Positions 33,661 to 45,540 of a stretch of DNA of 64,000 nt are shown piece by piece (the stretch's first letter is position 1; every line of letters begins with the position of its first letter). The notes under the pieces were generated by a model, which was not told where the DNA came from, ran no database searches, and saw nothing but the letters and a program-made list of their open reading frames with translations. A program made the position numbers and the translations under genes. This DNA comes from Bemisia tabaci. Taxonomy: Eukaryota > Arthropoda > Insecta > Hemiptera > Aleyrodidae. The DNA is taken from positions 65,281,660 through 65,345,659 of the forward strand of contig NC_092793.1 in assembly GCF_918797505.1 (NCBI RefSeq), written 5' to 3'.

Positions 33661-34869
33661 TACTGAAATACTGACTTCACTCTAAGCATTTGCCAGGAAA
33701 CGAATCCATGAAGCCTAGAAGCATTTTTCTGCCGTTAAAGCTGGGAGCGCACGGATGCGAACTTCATAATCAACCATTTTATTTACTAATTCAGTGTAGT
33801 TTTTTACGTTCCTGTCCTTTCAGCTTTATTTTGGGGGTCATTTACGAAATAGGCTCTTTAGGAAGGAACATCTGCAATATGCGGCTAGGCGTGATGGATC
33901 CGTTTTTCGCTCAAGTTATTAAAAGAAACCAGTAATCCACCAAAATTGATTTGATGTCTCGATGTTCTATTACATCCGCTGTCTAGATGGCCATGAGATT
34001 CACACGGATGAGAGGAAGGAGCGATGGAAATTTTGTAGAAGCATACGTCCTCTCCCGCCGCGTTCTATTTTCTGAAAGCGAGCGACTGCATCTTTGACTT
34101 GCACTCATCCTTTTTTCACTTGGTCATGTAGAACAGGGAAGCGCCCATCAACCGGTGAGGCGATGAGGAATTTTAAGTGGGGATAAATATCCATGCTGCC
34201 GTTTATAGAATTTCGTGACCTACTTCGCCATTCTCGCGATGCTTACGCCAGCATTTGTCCCCACCTCCTTTTCCGTCCGTCTCCTCGCGGACTACCCCTC
34301 CCCCCCCCTCTTCCCCCCTCCCGAGCCACCTTCGTTGCATCTATTATGATTACCGGCCTCTATTCCTTCTAGTCAACTTTATCAACTCCATATTGTCGGG
34401 TTTGTTCCGTTGTCGTAGCGACCGACGCGACGACGGTGCTGATCGTAACTTTTATTGGTAGAGAAGCGTTCATGCACAGACGGATCCAGATACTTCGAAT
34501 GGGGGAGGGGGCTGTAAGGGGGATCCGTGGGGCTCCCCCGGAAAATTTCGACAATTTTGAAGCATCCAGTACACGGTTTGAGTCACTTTCATCTTGAATA
34601 TTGTAAGCGTCCGTCCTCCCTCTTTACTCCGTTTCTTCCATCTCTCTTTAATCCCCTTTTCTTCCTCCCTTTTTTCGGGCGGCGCCCCTACGCCCCACGC
34701 CCCCCCGATGAACCTGTTTAGGCGCTCATGTAAGCAAAGGAACCACTAGATGTTGACATTAGTCGAATATATTTACTTAGGTACGCAGCAATTTGGAAAA
34801 TTCACTGGCATCAATCAACGTCTTGCTGTTGAATCGATGTTAAATTGTTTTTTTGAATCGTTCATAAGA
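33661..34869. other. No supported gene
   Basis: Contains C-rich tracts near 34300 and a fragment (about 34505-34565: GGGCTCCCCCGG, ATTTTGAAGC) related to the direct repeats at 47.8 and 48.9 kb. No coding frame is convincing. Confidence 0.4.
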
Positions 34870-35170
34870 CAGGGTATCTACAAGTTCGGAATTTCCGGAA
34901 AGTCCGGAAATAGTACGGATTTTTTAAGGGCAGTCCGGAAATACTGAAAAAGAACGGAAATCCTACCAGGAGGTGCGGAATTTTGTTCATTTTTTTGTCA
35001 TTTTTGTCGCAATTTGAGCGAGACATTCAAATTTTTTGAATTTTTCTAGTTTCGTCAAATGGAGGTACTGAAAAAGTGCTGAATTTTTCTGTTAAAGAGG
35101 CACTGAAATTCTTGGGAATATACTGCAAAAGCACTGATTTTTGGCCAGCCTGTTTTAGTGGACACCCCGC
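34870..35170. mobile_element. Inverted-repeat element (family G), copy 1
   Basis: The left end is CAGGGTATCTACAAG and the right end, reversed, is CGGGGTGTCCACTAAAACAG. The interior has many variants of TCCGGAAA, TACTGAAAAAG and GGCACTGAAAT, shared in order with 59111-59363 (TCGTCAAATGGAGGTACTG). Confidence 0.65.
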
Positions 35171-36874
35171 AAGAAATGGTGAACAATCAGCCAAGTTTTG
35201 TTCTGAATTAATCTTTTTACAGTGGTTGAACTAACCGAACTTTTTTGTCGTACAATGAGCTGAGGTGGTGTGCAACAGGTAGATTCCTCTTTAATTGTCA
35301 CAGGTGGGTGGGTGGATGAAGTGCCTGCCATTCAACAGGTGCATTTTCCCTCTTATTGTCATCGCCACATAGATCCAGGCATGTCAAGGGCTTGCCTTTT
35401 ACTTTTCCTCGCACGCCCTCAACTCCTCTGCCTGCCCAATTCGAAGCCACGGATAATCTGGGGCTGTTCATAAAATACATGACGTGTTTCAGATTTATCG
35501 ACTCCCCCCTTCGTCACGCCTTTATGACGTAGCTTCCTATCCTTTGACAAGTAAAAATAAAATCCCGCAACGCTCTCTTCGACTCCCGCCACCCGATTTT
35601 ATGTTTCATTTTATGGTTTTAGTGTATTTTCCGAGGGAAAACTGTTATATGCACTGTTATTATGGAAAACTCCATAGTCCCAGAAGCACCAAACTTATCA
35701 ATCACTCAAATGAAGTTACCTATGTTGAAACTGATAAGAAAAAAAAGGAATAGATTTTTAATCACAATGTCTATCATTTACATGAAACGCATACAAATGA
35801 GGACGTAATGCTGATTTTTATCAAGAGAAGAAGGTGGTAACGGTCGGTTTAAGTGTAAGCCGCACGACTTTAGAATCTTTGAGGCCTCGAAATTTTTGAG
35901 CGCCCACCAGACAGGTTTCCGCATTTTTCTCGTCGGCTCTCTACAAAATCTACCATCAATTTCAAAACTTTATGACCGACCACTTGCTTACCTCTGACTT
36001 TAGCCCGAAAATTTCCCCCTCTTTCCACCATTTTAGGGCCTTTCCACATTTTCATGCTTCGAGGCATTTTCTGCATCCTTGGGTAAGGTACTAGCTGGGT
36101 AGTAACTTCATAGCTGAACTTTAAGCATCCGTTTCTGGCAATATTTTTGGGATTTTGGGCGTATGAAATGCCAAAAATTCAGTTTGAAATCGTTAGGGTT
36201 TTCTGTGTGGCTAAATGCGATGACGACGCTCAGCTCTTTCGTAATTTTCACCGAGTTCTTGCGCACACCAAAAATCTATTTTCTCCTTTATACAAGAGTG
36301 AGTAAAGGTCAATCGGCATGTATCGGTAAACTAATGTGTCATACTCCCTCCTCAAACTCAAAATCTGTGATCCTCAAGTAAGCTACCTAATCTGTCCATT
36401 TATTGTTCGAAAAATAATGCACTGCAACAGCTTAGTATCACAGTGCTTTAAAAGCACCGCAAATTCGGTGAAAGAACAAGCCGAGTACAGTTGGTCGTGT
36501 TTTGAATGGAAATACTTTATGTGTTAGTTTTCCCCTTAATAAAACCTCCCTCTTAATTGTTTCATTGGTGAATTGAGGGATGAGCCTAGACGCCTCTCTT
36601 GAAAATAATGATGATTCGTAATTTAATTTAATTTACTACTACAACATTTTTACTGATTTCAGAAATTCTTATTATTTTTTCCTTCTAAGCGCGGAATCTA
36701 TTTTATCCTCTCTTCATGTCTAATTATACTTTTTTTCTGTGTTGCAGGTAATAATTTGCAGTCATTTTTCAGAATGCCAGCCTGACTTGAGTAGTACGTA
36801 AGTTAAATTTAAGCAAGTTACTCTTGTTTCTCTTAAAGTTGAGCCCTTGATTCCGAAAACGGAGGCTTTCTACG
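35171..36874. other. No supported gene
   Basis: AT-rich with frames under 90 codons. CTGTTCATAAAATACATGACGTG near 35463 is a fragment also hinted at near 22390 (CCGTCTATAAATTACGTCA), and so probably a common repeat end. Confidence 0.4.
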
Positions 36875-37134
36875 CTGCCGTGCTAAGGAAAAACGCCGTA
36901 TGAAAATTCAAGAGTTGCCAAATTTCCTTTCTATAGAATGTTTATTTTTTAGGAAAGTTATGAACGTTTTTCCTTCATATTTTCAGAATATTTAAATAAA
37001 ATTGCGAACTGGATTATTTGAAAAATTGGGGGGGGGGGGGAAATAATTATAAATTTACCAGGAAATTTGCGTGTTATCAAAGGAAATTTGGCAACGCCTG
37101 AAGGTTCATACGGCGTTTTTCCTTAGTACTATAG
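36875..37134. mobile_element. MITE-A copy 2, 260 bp, with target duplication
   Basis: It starts CTGCCGTGCTAAGG, with the inverted right arm GGCAACGCC ... CATACGGCGTTTTTCC. It is flanked by TACG on both sides (36871-36874 and 37135-37138). The last bases of the right end are altered. It contains a 13-base G-run (37028-37040). Confidence 0.85.
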
Positions 37135-39269
37135 TACGTGTTGGCTTGGTTTTAACTATATCCACATTTCTCCCATCTAGGCTTTTTTTACTGAGCAAGG
37201 GAAGGTTTTCACCCAGCAATTATTTCTTTTGGATGTTAGAAATCCCAGTGAAGATGCGATCATCGTTCTCATATCCTTCTATTTGACGCAACCGATCCTA
37301 ACTTTCCCCTATCTATCTCATGCCTGTACTCTAATCCCTCGCCACGCTCGCAGCAGCCGGCCGCCAGAAATTAGCGCTGTGCCCTTGTAGTTGTTTTCGT
37401 CAATTTTTTCCGCCCAGGAGATACCCCCCCCCCCCCCCGGCTCTCCTCGGCTCATTCTTCAGCTCTACTCCCCGTTTAAGACGCTCCTCTTTTTCTAGTG
37501 AAATACACTTTTTTTTTTTGCCGGAAAATAGCTGGCAATATTCTCCAGCATGGGTGTTTGGCTTACAACCCCTATCGCTAACGTCAATTTGCGTAATCCC
37601 GGAGGTAACGGAGATTGACGGGTAAGGTAATTAAAAGCAGAAATTGATTGAGAACATCGAGTAGCACATAAAAACGTGTCGTAAAGTCTCAGAGAAAACT
37701 GGGCTGAAATGATAGGAAAATAGTAAACGGTCGGAAGGCAGAGTGGCAAGAAGCCGGAAGGGAAAGTGGGGATGTAGCAAAGGGGGCTGTTCGAGGAGGT
37801 GTAGCCTGTAGCCGGTAGCAGATTGAGTAGGCGTAGAATGCGCAGGGAGGGTAGATGCAGTGAAAGAGGTAGAGGACACGAAAAGCGTTAGCTATTGCGC
37901 TTACCACTTTATATTATACATGTATGATATTGGTCAAGGAGGAGAATTTCAGGAATTTTCCATGAAACTACTGAAAATAACGAAAAATTAGGATTTTTAC
38001 GGTCTGTAAAGTCAGAGTTTAAGTGGAGCTAGTTTTTCTCTCTCCCCTCCCCCTCTGTCCTACCTTACTGAGTTTGAGAAAAATAATGAAAAAATAGCAA
38101 ATTTAGGTGAAAACCATGCGTATCAAAAATGAGTGAAAAGAGGAATACATGGGTAACTATTGGCGCATGACAATATTTTGGCCGGCCTGGTTAGCGAGGA
38201 GTTAGAAAATGTTGAGACTGGCTCATGTTTTTTGGCGGCTCCTTGGCCGTATCATATTTTCCTGGTGAAGCACTCGCGTGGAGGCAGCGCCGCATGTTTT
38301 TGCTTATCTACCTACGCTTAGCGCGTCCTAACAACCACTTGTTGCGTCATGCGGAAAAATCTTGGAGCAGCCGGGTCGTCATGGCCACAGCTATTTTCGT
38401 TGATAGTGCGCTTTGCAAGATTCTGCCAAGGATTGAAACCTCTCGGTGGGCTGCAAGTGGAGCCACGCGCTGCATCCTTAAAAACAACCCCATCTTGCGT
38501 CACATCACATTCAGGCTCCGATGAGATACAACCTGTCGTATACCATCGTGGAGCTGGTGACGTCCAAGGTTTCCGGCGCTCTGAAAATACGCCAATTTCG
38601 TAAAAAGCAGTCCACCTGACAACCTCAGCTTTTAAGGCTTGATAATAACCTTTTGAATAACCACCGAATGCCTTTTTCCATGCTCCCTCTAAAGTAGAAA
38701 TTTCCTCCAAAGTTTAGCAAAAATCAAAGTATTTACCTCCGAAAGAAACACATACTATAAGTCTACTGAATTTTTTACCCAGTAATACTATTTAGTGAAA
38801 ATGACCAGAATTATAGTCGTATTTATCAGAACTTAGGTGATACTTCATGGTAAGTGATAGTGAAGAGAGCCTCAAGGGTTTTCTCGAATGAGCCTCGAGA
38901 CATATAAGAGCACATGCTAACCATGGCTCATGCTGAATTGCACTTACGGCACTCTTCGCTATCATGGTAGAATATGGTAAATGCTATCATAGATTCTGGC
39001 GTGTATTACTTTACTCGTATCACTCTGTCAGAGTATGGTAATATCTACATTGTATTGTAGATTCTACAATATTTTTTTCCGTGAAGAAAAGGATTAAAAA
39101 TCTTCGATAATTATCCTGATATATACGCGGAATCCAACCGTAGTCTCAAATACCCGGGCGTTTCACAACTAACGAATATTTAGCAGCTCGCTAAGTATTG
39201 ATGAACTGATCGGTAGGTCACTTCTTGTTCGTATTCGCGAATATGTTGCTCGTTTGACCATAGTACCGA
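37135..39269. other. Unassigned; one weak minus-strand frame
   Basis: Contains a 15-base C-run (37424-37438). A 130-codon minus-strand frame (38318-38710) overlaps a 99-codon + strand frame and has no recognised domain. I see no reliable exon. Confidence 0.4.
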
Positions 39270-39638
39270 CTGCCGTCGTGCCAAAATAAAACGCCATATG
39301 AACTTTCAAATTCGACCAAATCCCCCCCCCCCCCCCCTCACCCTTGCATACTTTCCCTCGATATTTTCGGATACTGCAGATCAACTTGCGAATGAAATTC
39401 TCCGTGCGGTTGACAGTAAGATGGACGTATTTCTGTCAAACGGAACTGTGTGCACCAAGACATGAGCCCGGAGACCCATAAGAATATATGCATAACAGGG
39501 CTCACGTCATGATGCACACAGTTCCGTTTGACAGAAATGCGTCCAAATATTCTCAGCTTTTTTAGAAAACTCGTAATGCACCCAAGGAAATGAGGCAACG
39601 TCTGAGGTTTCAAACGTCGTTGCTCCGTATCGCGGCCA
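39270..39638. mobile_element. MITE-A copy 3, split by MITE-E
   Basis: The left half has CTGCCGTCGTG, AAACGCCATATGAA and a 16-base C-run. The right half resumes after 39544 with GGAAATGAGGCAACGTCTGA and CGTCGTTGCTCCGTA. Both halves align with intact MITE-A copies. The insertion is described separately. Confidence 0.75.
39423..39544. mobile_element. MITE-E copy 1, 122 bp
   Basis: Arms GGACGTATTTCTGTCAAACG and TTCCGTTTGACAGAAATGCG pair almost perfectly, and continue as GAACTGTGTGCA and TGCACACAGTTC. The core is CATGAGCCC ... AGGGCTCA. The other copies are at 44227-44348 and 58136-58248. Confidence 0.8.
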
Positions 39639-39653
39639 CATTGCCGCATAGCT

Positions 39654-40159
39654 ATGGAGATGTTGCATGTGTGAGGGATTTGCGATTTGACCATTGATTC
39701 TCATGTAAAAGTTCGCGAGAAACACGATGGTGCCACTGGTTTTCTCTGAAATCATATCCCAAGCTCAAAAAAAGCTCTCAAAGTGAGGCCAAAATGGAGG
39801 GGATATCCCACCCTACCCTGAGAGTCCACCTCTACATCAAAACAAACTCTCCATGCAAAGGTAGGGAGCAAATACAGTAGCAGGGTTGTCACTTTATTTG
39901 GGGTCTCCAAAACTGAAAACACGGCATCACTGCTCATGTATTTGCTCCCTATCTTTGCATGGAGAGTTTGTTTTGATGTAGAGGTGGACTCTCTGGGTAG
40001 GGTGGGATATCCCCTCCATTTTAGCCTCACTTTGAGAGCTTTTTTTGAGCTCGGGAGATGATTTCAGAGAAAACCAGTGGCACCATCGTGTTTCTCGCGA
40101 ACTTTTACATAAGAATCAATGGTCAAATCGCAAATCCCTCACACATGCAACATCTCCAT
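39654..40159. mobile_element. Long near-perfect foldback, arms about 223 bp
   Basis: The left arm 39654-39877 (ATGGAGATGTTGCATGTG ... GGGAGCAAATACA) and right arm 39938-40159 (its inverse) differ at only a handful of positions, with a 60-base loop. It is structurally a foldback transposon or large MITE. Arms this similar indicate recent origin or gene conversion. If transcribed, the RNA would form a long hairpin. No target duplication or coding frame is visible. Confidence 0.85.
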
Positions 40160-40302
40160 TGGCTCCCGATAGTCAATAACCGACCAATCTCAGCGATTTC
40201 GAGATGAGTCAACCTAACTGGAAAAGCCGTTTTGGCACCCTCGCGGGGTGATGCACTTCTCATCGAGCGGATTGACCCTCGGGAAATCATGAATGAATCA
40301 GG

Positions 40303-40617
40303 ATGACGCCCCCGCGAGTTCGGGGGCGGCTCCCAGTAAACTTGCGCGAAGCAGCGTCGAGGCTTTCACGCGCGTACAGTGCGTTCAACCGTTGGAGGCA
40401 ATTTTTTCAAGCCGCTAACGGCGGCGGTGCCAGATATGCTAACCGTCGTCGAGAATTGAATGGAAACTCACCAGAGAATCGAACGCCTCGCTCTAAAGGG
40501 CAACGCGGACCCAAGGCTGGGGAACAAGAACTCGTTGACCTAGTAGAGATTCTTCACCGCCAAAAGCGCAGTTGCCGTCGTCATTTCCCCGCAGCACTCG
40601 TCCATTCCGCGTATCTG
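40303..40617 (+). CDS. Possible coding exon of unknown function
   Basis: A 105-codon ATG-led frame sits in a GC-rich island between a foldback and AT-rich DNA. A GTAAGC donor overlaps its end (after 40616), and AATCAG just before the ATG could be an acceptor. The peptide is Arg-rich (RRRELNGNSPENRTPRSKG). No domain is recognised. GC-richness alone could keep the frame open. Confidence 0.25.
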
Positions 40618-42970
40618 TAAGCTTGTGAACATGAGATCTTCACTTCCTCTCGTAATATTTCAATTTAATTCTTCAGAATTTTGAAAATTTTTAGTCTTAT
40701 CCGACTTGAAATTTACGTAAATTTTGCAAATATGTCATTAAGTACTAAATAGAGTACCTATATAGGGAGAGAATGGACATCTCGAAATATGTAGCTCATA
40801 GGGCCCAAAAGGGTAAGTAACCTTTGAAAACGAAAAATGTCACTATTTATCTTTAAACTCCAATATCAAACGACAATGGACAAGAAAATTCTTAAGTAAG
40901 CATTCTTCCGCAAAAATGAGTAAGTTTATGCAAAAACTAAGTAAAAAACGTGCTTCACCAACGACAGTTTCCAACAAGTGTGATTATAAATCACTCTGGA
41001 TAATTTGAATTTATAGATTGCCTACCCTTTTGGGCCGTAAGAGCTCTATCGCCTAACATGAAAATTTTTGACATGTCCATACTCTTCCTATTTAGGTACA
41101 TACTCTAGTACTAACATAAGGAATCATTTACCATCAACATTTTAGTATGTAATGTAACTGAGAACATGCCCGGTAAAAAGTGTTCGGGGTTATCCCCTAA
41201 TACTGTGGGACTACCCCAATTTGATGGATGATACGGACAATTCCAATCAATTATGGGAGTTCTGCAATTCAAGTTGGGGAATTAACTTAACCTAGCTAAC
41301 CTAATTAAGTACCTAGAGAGTGACGTAAGTAGAGTAGTAAAGTTGGAAACCTAATTTATTGGGGTACCGCCACAATTCATTGAGAATGCTCTTACCACCC
41401 AACAAGCCCTAACCTATTTTTTCCACCGTTTAAGACTTTTGCCAGTAGAAAGAGTGTTCCAAAATTGTGTAAAAGAAAGGTAGCCTCAGGACTTCGGAAC
41501 TGTTCAACCAGTAGATTTTTCGTTGCATTGGTGCGTTCGATTGCCCTGATTTGTAATCATGCATTTGCGGCCTCGGGCCTATACCATTCCAAAGTTTAAA
41601 GGAGTAGAAGTCTCAGAATGTTGATGGTTTTTGGGTGTTTTTGTTATTTTGGATTGCTCTGACAACAAGGGTCTTGGTATTTGTACTGATGAAATTAAAA
41701 TCACACTCGTGAAAGCCCGACCTCTTCGTGCACGGGAATGAGACAATAGATGACACTTTTTTTGGTGGCAGTTTGACGGCATGCGCAATGTCACATCCGT
41801 GTTTATCCGTGTAGTATACCAAACTACCAACGAAATCATCATTCGTGTGTCTCATTCACGAGGTCATGGTCATTTTTCCTGTTCATTCATCCGAAAAATC
41901 ATAGCAGGGTTGTAACAAAATTTAAAATATAAAATAAAGCAGGAGTCTCGTTGTTCCTGGTGAGAGCGAAAATTTTTCGAGTAGAGCTTTCAGTTTTCCT
42001 CTGTGTCACGATTTAGATCCAAGAATTGTTGCACTCTATTGCATTTCTAGGTTAGTTTCATCCAGGGTCAAACTCGGAGCCCCAAAGATGGACGTCGCCA
42101 TGACTATTCAATAGAATTCCTACTCTCTTTACCTATTACATACACATTTAATGATTTATAAACACGGAGAGAAGTTCCGAAAAAGTTAGAGGGAACCTGG
42201 GAAATCAGGGAATCTTGCCACAGGGCCCCCAAAGTTTCTCTGTCAGCCAGTTTTCGATTTAAGACACTCCGCGCTTAAAAATTTTGTGAATCGTGAAAAA
42301 AAAACAATTGAACAGTCATGGAATTTCATCTTGAAAATCCCCAGAAAGTTAGGAAATTTCAAAATTCTTGAAAAATTATCAGCCTCACAGAGGTTTGTGT
42401 CGAAAAACAGAGTTAGCTACAAAATTGTCGAAGATGGTTTAACATGTTTCAGAGGAAGGCAAGATCGGTAGGCTGTAAAGACACAAAGACACCATTCCCG
42501 CGTGGTGTATGTTTTCTGGTCTACCTCAAGAATTGAAGGCGAAACAGCAGTGTGCGTAATCTTATTCCCGTCCTCCCGTCTATGCTTCCTTCAAATCTTC
42601 AAGCTTAAAACGCCCTTTTCAGACGTATCGCATTTCCATCAATAATAAGCACTTTCATTTATGAAAATAAATCTGTAAACCGTTTCTATTCATACTTTAC
42701 TTGTCGTCAAACTGAAACTTGCGTTCGGTTCGTGGCGCGTGCTTTAACTGCATCCACGCGGAGCTTTTTTTAAAAGTAGATGTGTTAAATACTCAATCGT
42801 GCTTGTCTAGCACTTGACAAGAGATAGCACCAAATGTATGCGTCGTTTTCCATCCTTACCTCGTGTTCCGTTGTTAGCGTTGGAGCGTTTTAATTACGGT
42901 TAGTTTACGCCCGAGCATTTCTTTCTGAGAACGGAGCTCTCGCCAAGCCTTGCACGGTCGTTTCGATTTT
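40618..42970. other. No supported gene
   Basis: AT-rich. An 80-codon minus-strand frame at 41613-41855 has a protein-like look (YYTDKHGCDIAHAVKLPPKK) but no supporting splice sites, homology that I recognise, or length. Confidence 0.4.
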
Positions 42971-43685
42971 TAGTCCAGGCGCCTGGTAGCTAAAAATTAG
43001 GCTACCTGGAATTTTGGGTACACAGCGATTTTTTTGGCTTACTTTATGTTTTTTGGGTCGCTGAATCCGAATCTGAAGTTTCCGCACGCGTATCTGGTGA
43101 GCATTTTCCGCTATTTTGAAAAAATGGCCTAAAAAGGCCTTTTTTTTGCGGTTTTTTTGATATAGCGGCTACGGATGAGGAAAAGTCCCGGATTTAGCTA
43201 ATGTTTTGAATAGCTGACATAATTTGGAAGAAAATGGTGTATACATATGTTAGGTTTGCTTAAAAATTGAGGAAGATACAGCATCGTGAACATCGCGCCC
43301 ATTCACGTTTTCGCGGCGCACCCGTCAACGCGCGATCCGGCTCGCCGCGGTCAGCCAAGTTCCGAAGCGTTCCAAAGTTCCGAAATCCGAGGTTCCTCAA
43401 TTTTTGAGCAAACCTAGCATATTTATATACCATTTTCTTCCAAATTATGTCAGCTATTCAAAACATTAGCTAAATCCGGGACTTTTCCTCATCCGTAGCC
43501 GCTATATCAAAAAAACCGCAAAAAAAGGCCTTTTTAGGCCATTTTTTCAAAATAGCGGAAAATGCTCACCAGATACGCGTGCGGAAACTTCAGATTCGGA
43601 TTCAGCGACCCAAAAAACATAAAGTAGGCCAAAAAAATCGCTGTGTACCCAAAATTCCAGGTAGACTTACCAAGCGCCTGGACTA
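42971..43685. mobile_element. Long near-perfect foldback, arms about 300 bp
   Basis: The left arm 42971-43275 begins TAGTCCAGGCGC and the right arm 43394-43685 ends GCGCCTGGACTA. In between they share TACCTGGAATTTTGGGTACA, TCGCTGAATCCGAATCTGAA, TAGCGGCTACGGATGAGG and GACATAATTTGGAAGAAAAT in inverse order, with few differences. The loop of about 118 bases is markedly GC- and CpG-rich (CGCGGCGCACCCG). No coding frame and no clear target duplication. Confidence 0.85.
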
Positions 43686-43867
43686 TTTGGTTTCAAGTGG
43701 TTAACGTTGCCACGACTCGAAACTCGATCCAGACAAAGGAGAAGGCGGTGGCCCTGTAAATATCCTGAGAGTTGGCCTTGGTGTAAAAATGCATGGACGA
43801 GGAAGAGCCAATGAGAGCAGAGCTTAAGAATGGCGCAGATGCCGCATGACGCCTTACACGACCCAAC

Positions 43868-44032
43868 CAGTGGCGTGGCGTGTTTTGCGATGTATCGATT
43901 GTTATGACATTTAAACCTATGGTAAAGAACCGATTATTAAGGTGTTAGCTGTGAACACCCTGTTTATCGATCCTTTTCCATAGGTTTAAATGGCATAACA
44001 ATCGATATATCGCAAAGCACGGCACGCCACTG
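43868..44032. mobile_element. hAT-like MITE (family C), 165 bp, intact
   Basis: The ends are CAGTGGCGTGGCGTG and, reversed, CAGTGGCGTGCCGTG. The perfect 8-bp duplication GACCCAAC lies at 43860-43867 and 44033-44040. The core has TATCGATTGTTATG, TTTAAACCTATGG and its inverse. Confidence 0.9.
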
Positions 44033-44226
44033 GACCCAACTGAGCAACTCTCTTGGAGACCAGCGGCTATGAGGCATAGAAGCGGATATTGGTCAACATG
44101 TTCTGTTTTCTCCTCATGGAAACTCTAAGTTAGTGAGAGGCGGATGGTGATGGGGATTTTCCACTCCGTCTCGCAGTCGCAGTATCTCTTTGACGCCGAC
44201 CCAGGCGCAATGCACAGCTTTGCATT

Positions 44227-44348
44227 GGACGTATTTCTATCAAACGGAACTATGTGCATCAAGGCATGAACTCTGAGATCCATGAGAATATATGCGTAGC
44301 AGGGCTCATGTCATAATGCACATAGTTCCGTTTGACAGAAATGCGTCC
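44227..44348. mobile_element. MITE-E copy 2, 122 bp
   Basis: GGACGTATTTCTATCAAACG at the left and its near-perfect inverse at the right. Length and core are the same as copy 1. The two-base TT/AA extensions also pair, so the true ends may be TTGGACG and CGTCCAA. Confidence 0.85.
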
Positions 44349-44568
44349 AATTGAAGCATGAAGCGGCCTAGTGCCTACCCTCGGTGACTTTCCACTCCCT
44401 CGCAATCGCATCCTGGGTTGAGGCTAACCTTTTTTTCCCTTCAGAACAATCAATTGAATAGAACCAGGGTTAAAGCAAAAGTTCATCCGAAATAATAGCA
44501 ATTCTCCGAGAAGAGTCAGGAATTTTAACATTGGGCCCCTGAAATGTCAATCAATTTTCATGTCAATG

Positions 44569-44871
44569 TCAAATCATTTCACTTTTCATCCAAGAATGCA
44601 TAGGAAGCACAGTATAAACATCATTAACAACTCCCAGATCACTTTTTGCTCGTAAAAGTATTGGGGCACGCAGCTGTTCCATTAGCAACGCAACACAAGG
44701 AGGCTCATTATAATCTGACAAAATTACAGTTTTTTTGAAATTGGGATCTCTAGCAGAAACCGAAGACCTGCACTCGTTTGCCAAACCACGTATCGGTTTA
44801 ATGAAATCAATAGCAATTTTGTTCCCGGAGAAAGACGTGAGATGTGGTTCTTTTCTTCTAAACTTTGGTTA
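44569..44871 (-). CDS. Candidate exon or gene fragment of unknown function
   Basis: The minus strand is open for about 100 codons between TAA (44871-44869) and TGA (44571-44569). The peptide has good composition, for example FSGNKIAIDFIKPIRGLANE and LLMEQLRAPILLRAKSDLG. It has no ATG at its front. AAAGTTTAG near its 5' edge could be a 3' splice site. I do not recognise the family. It may be an exon, a pseudogene piece or the remains of a mobile element gene. Confidence 0.33.
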
Positions 44872-45201
44872 TTTAATTGTTATCGACCCTGTGCGAGCTG
44901 TATAGTCATTTTTTCGGGTTGAAGATCACCCGAAAAATAATAACAAAATTGGGAAATATTTGGACGCGACGAAATTGCAGTGGCAGCTTCGTTTGAAACC
45001 CCCTCCATCAGCATCAAGTCGATAAGAATTTCAAAAATTGCAATTTAGTGTATGTACATGTACATGCCATGATTCAACCTGAAACCCTTTTATCCAACTT
45101 AGACCTAGAAATAAACTGCGATCTCACGATTCGCCAATATGAATCGGAAATGATGCCACGAATAGTCCATCTCCATCATAACTAATCGACCCGTTGAATA
45201 T

Positions 45202-45362
45202 TTATTGACTGGTCGTTATCGATGGCTGACGATCAATACTGCAAACATCTGTAAACGGGCAATTTTGGAAAACAAAGAGAAAACTTGGCCAGCTTTGTAA
45301 ATTAAAGGGTAGATGTGCAATTTTTTCATACACTACATCGTCATCTAAGCGCTCCCTAAAGT
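45202..45362 (-). CDS. Candidate terminal exon with acceptor and polyadenylation signal
   Basis: On the minus strand a strong pyrimidine tract ends CTGTACTTTAG (AG at 45364-45363). An open frame of about 52 codons (RERLDDDVVYEKIAHLPFN) follows and ends at TAA, which overlaps AATAAATA. Acceptor, reading frame and poly(A) hexamer together resemble a last exon. No upstream exon was identified and the family is not recognised. It is on the same strand as 44569-44871 but would end before it. Confidence 0.33.
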
Positions 45363-45540
45363 ACAGAGTTGGAAAAAAAAGGAAAATCACCAGCTTGCGT
45401 ATTTTATACTGTACCTAGAATGCGGAAAAGTCGCTCTCTCTTTTTTGCCAAAATTGTCAGTCAGGCGAGGTATTGTTTGTTAGCCCGCCCTCGTTATGTC
45501 ATTTCCGGTCCATATTGACAAATATGTCGTTGGTGTAAGC

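Noticed and set aside
38318..38710. 130-codon minus-strand frame
   Set aside because: It overlaps a 99-codon + strand frame, has no domain, and candidate splice sites inside it do not give a consistent model.
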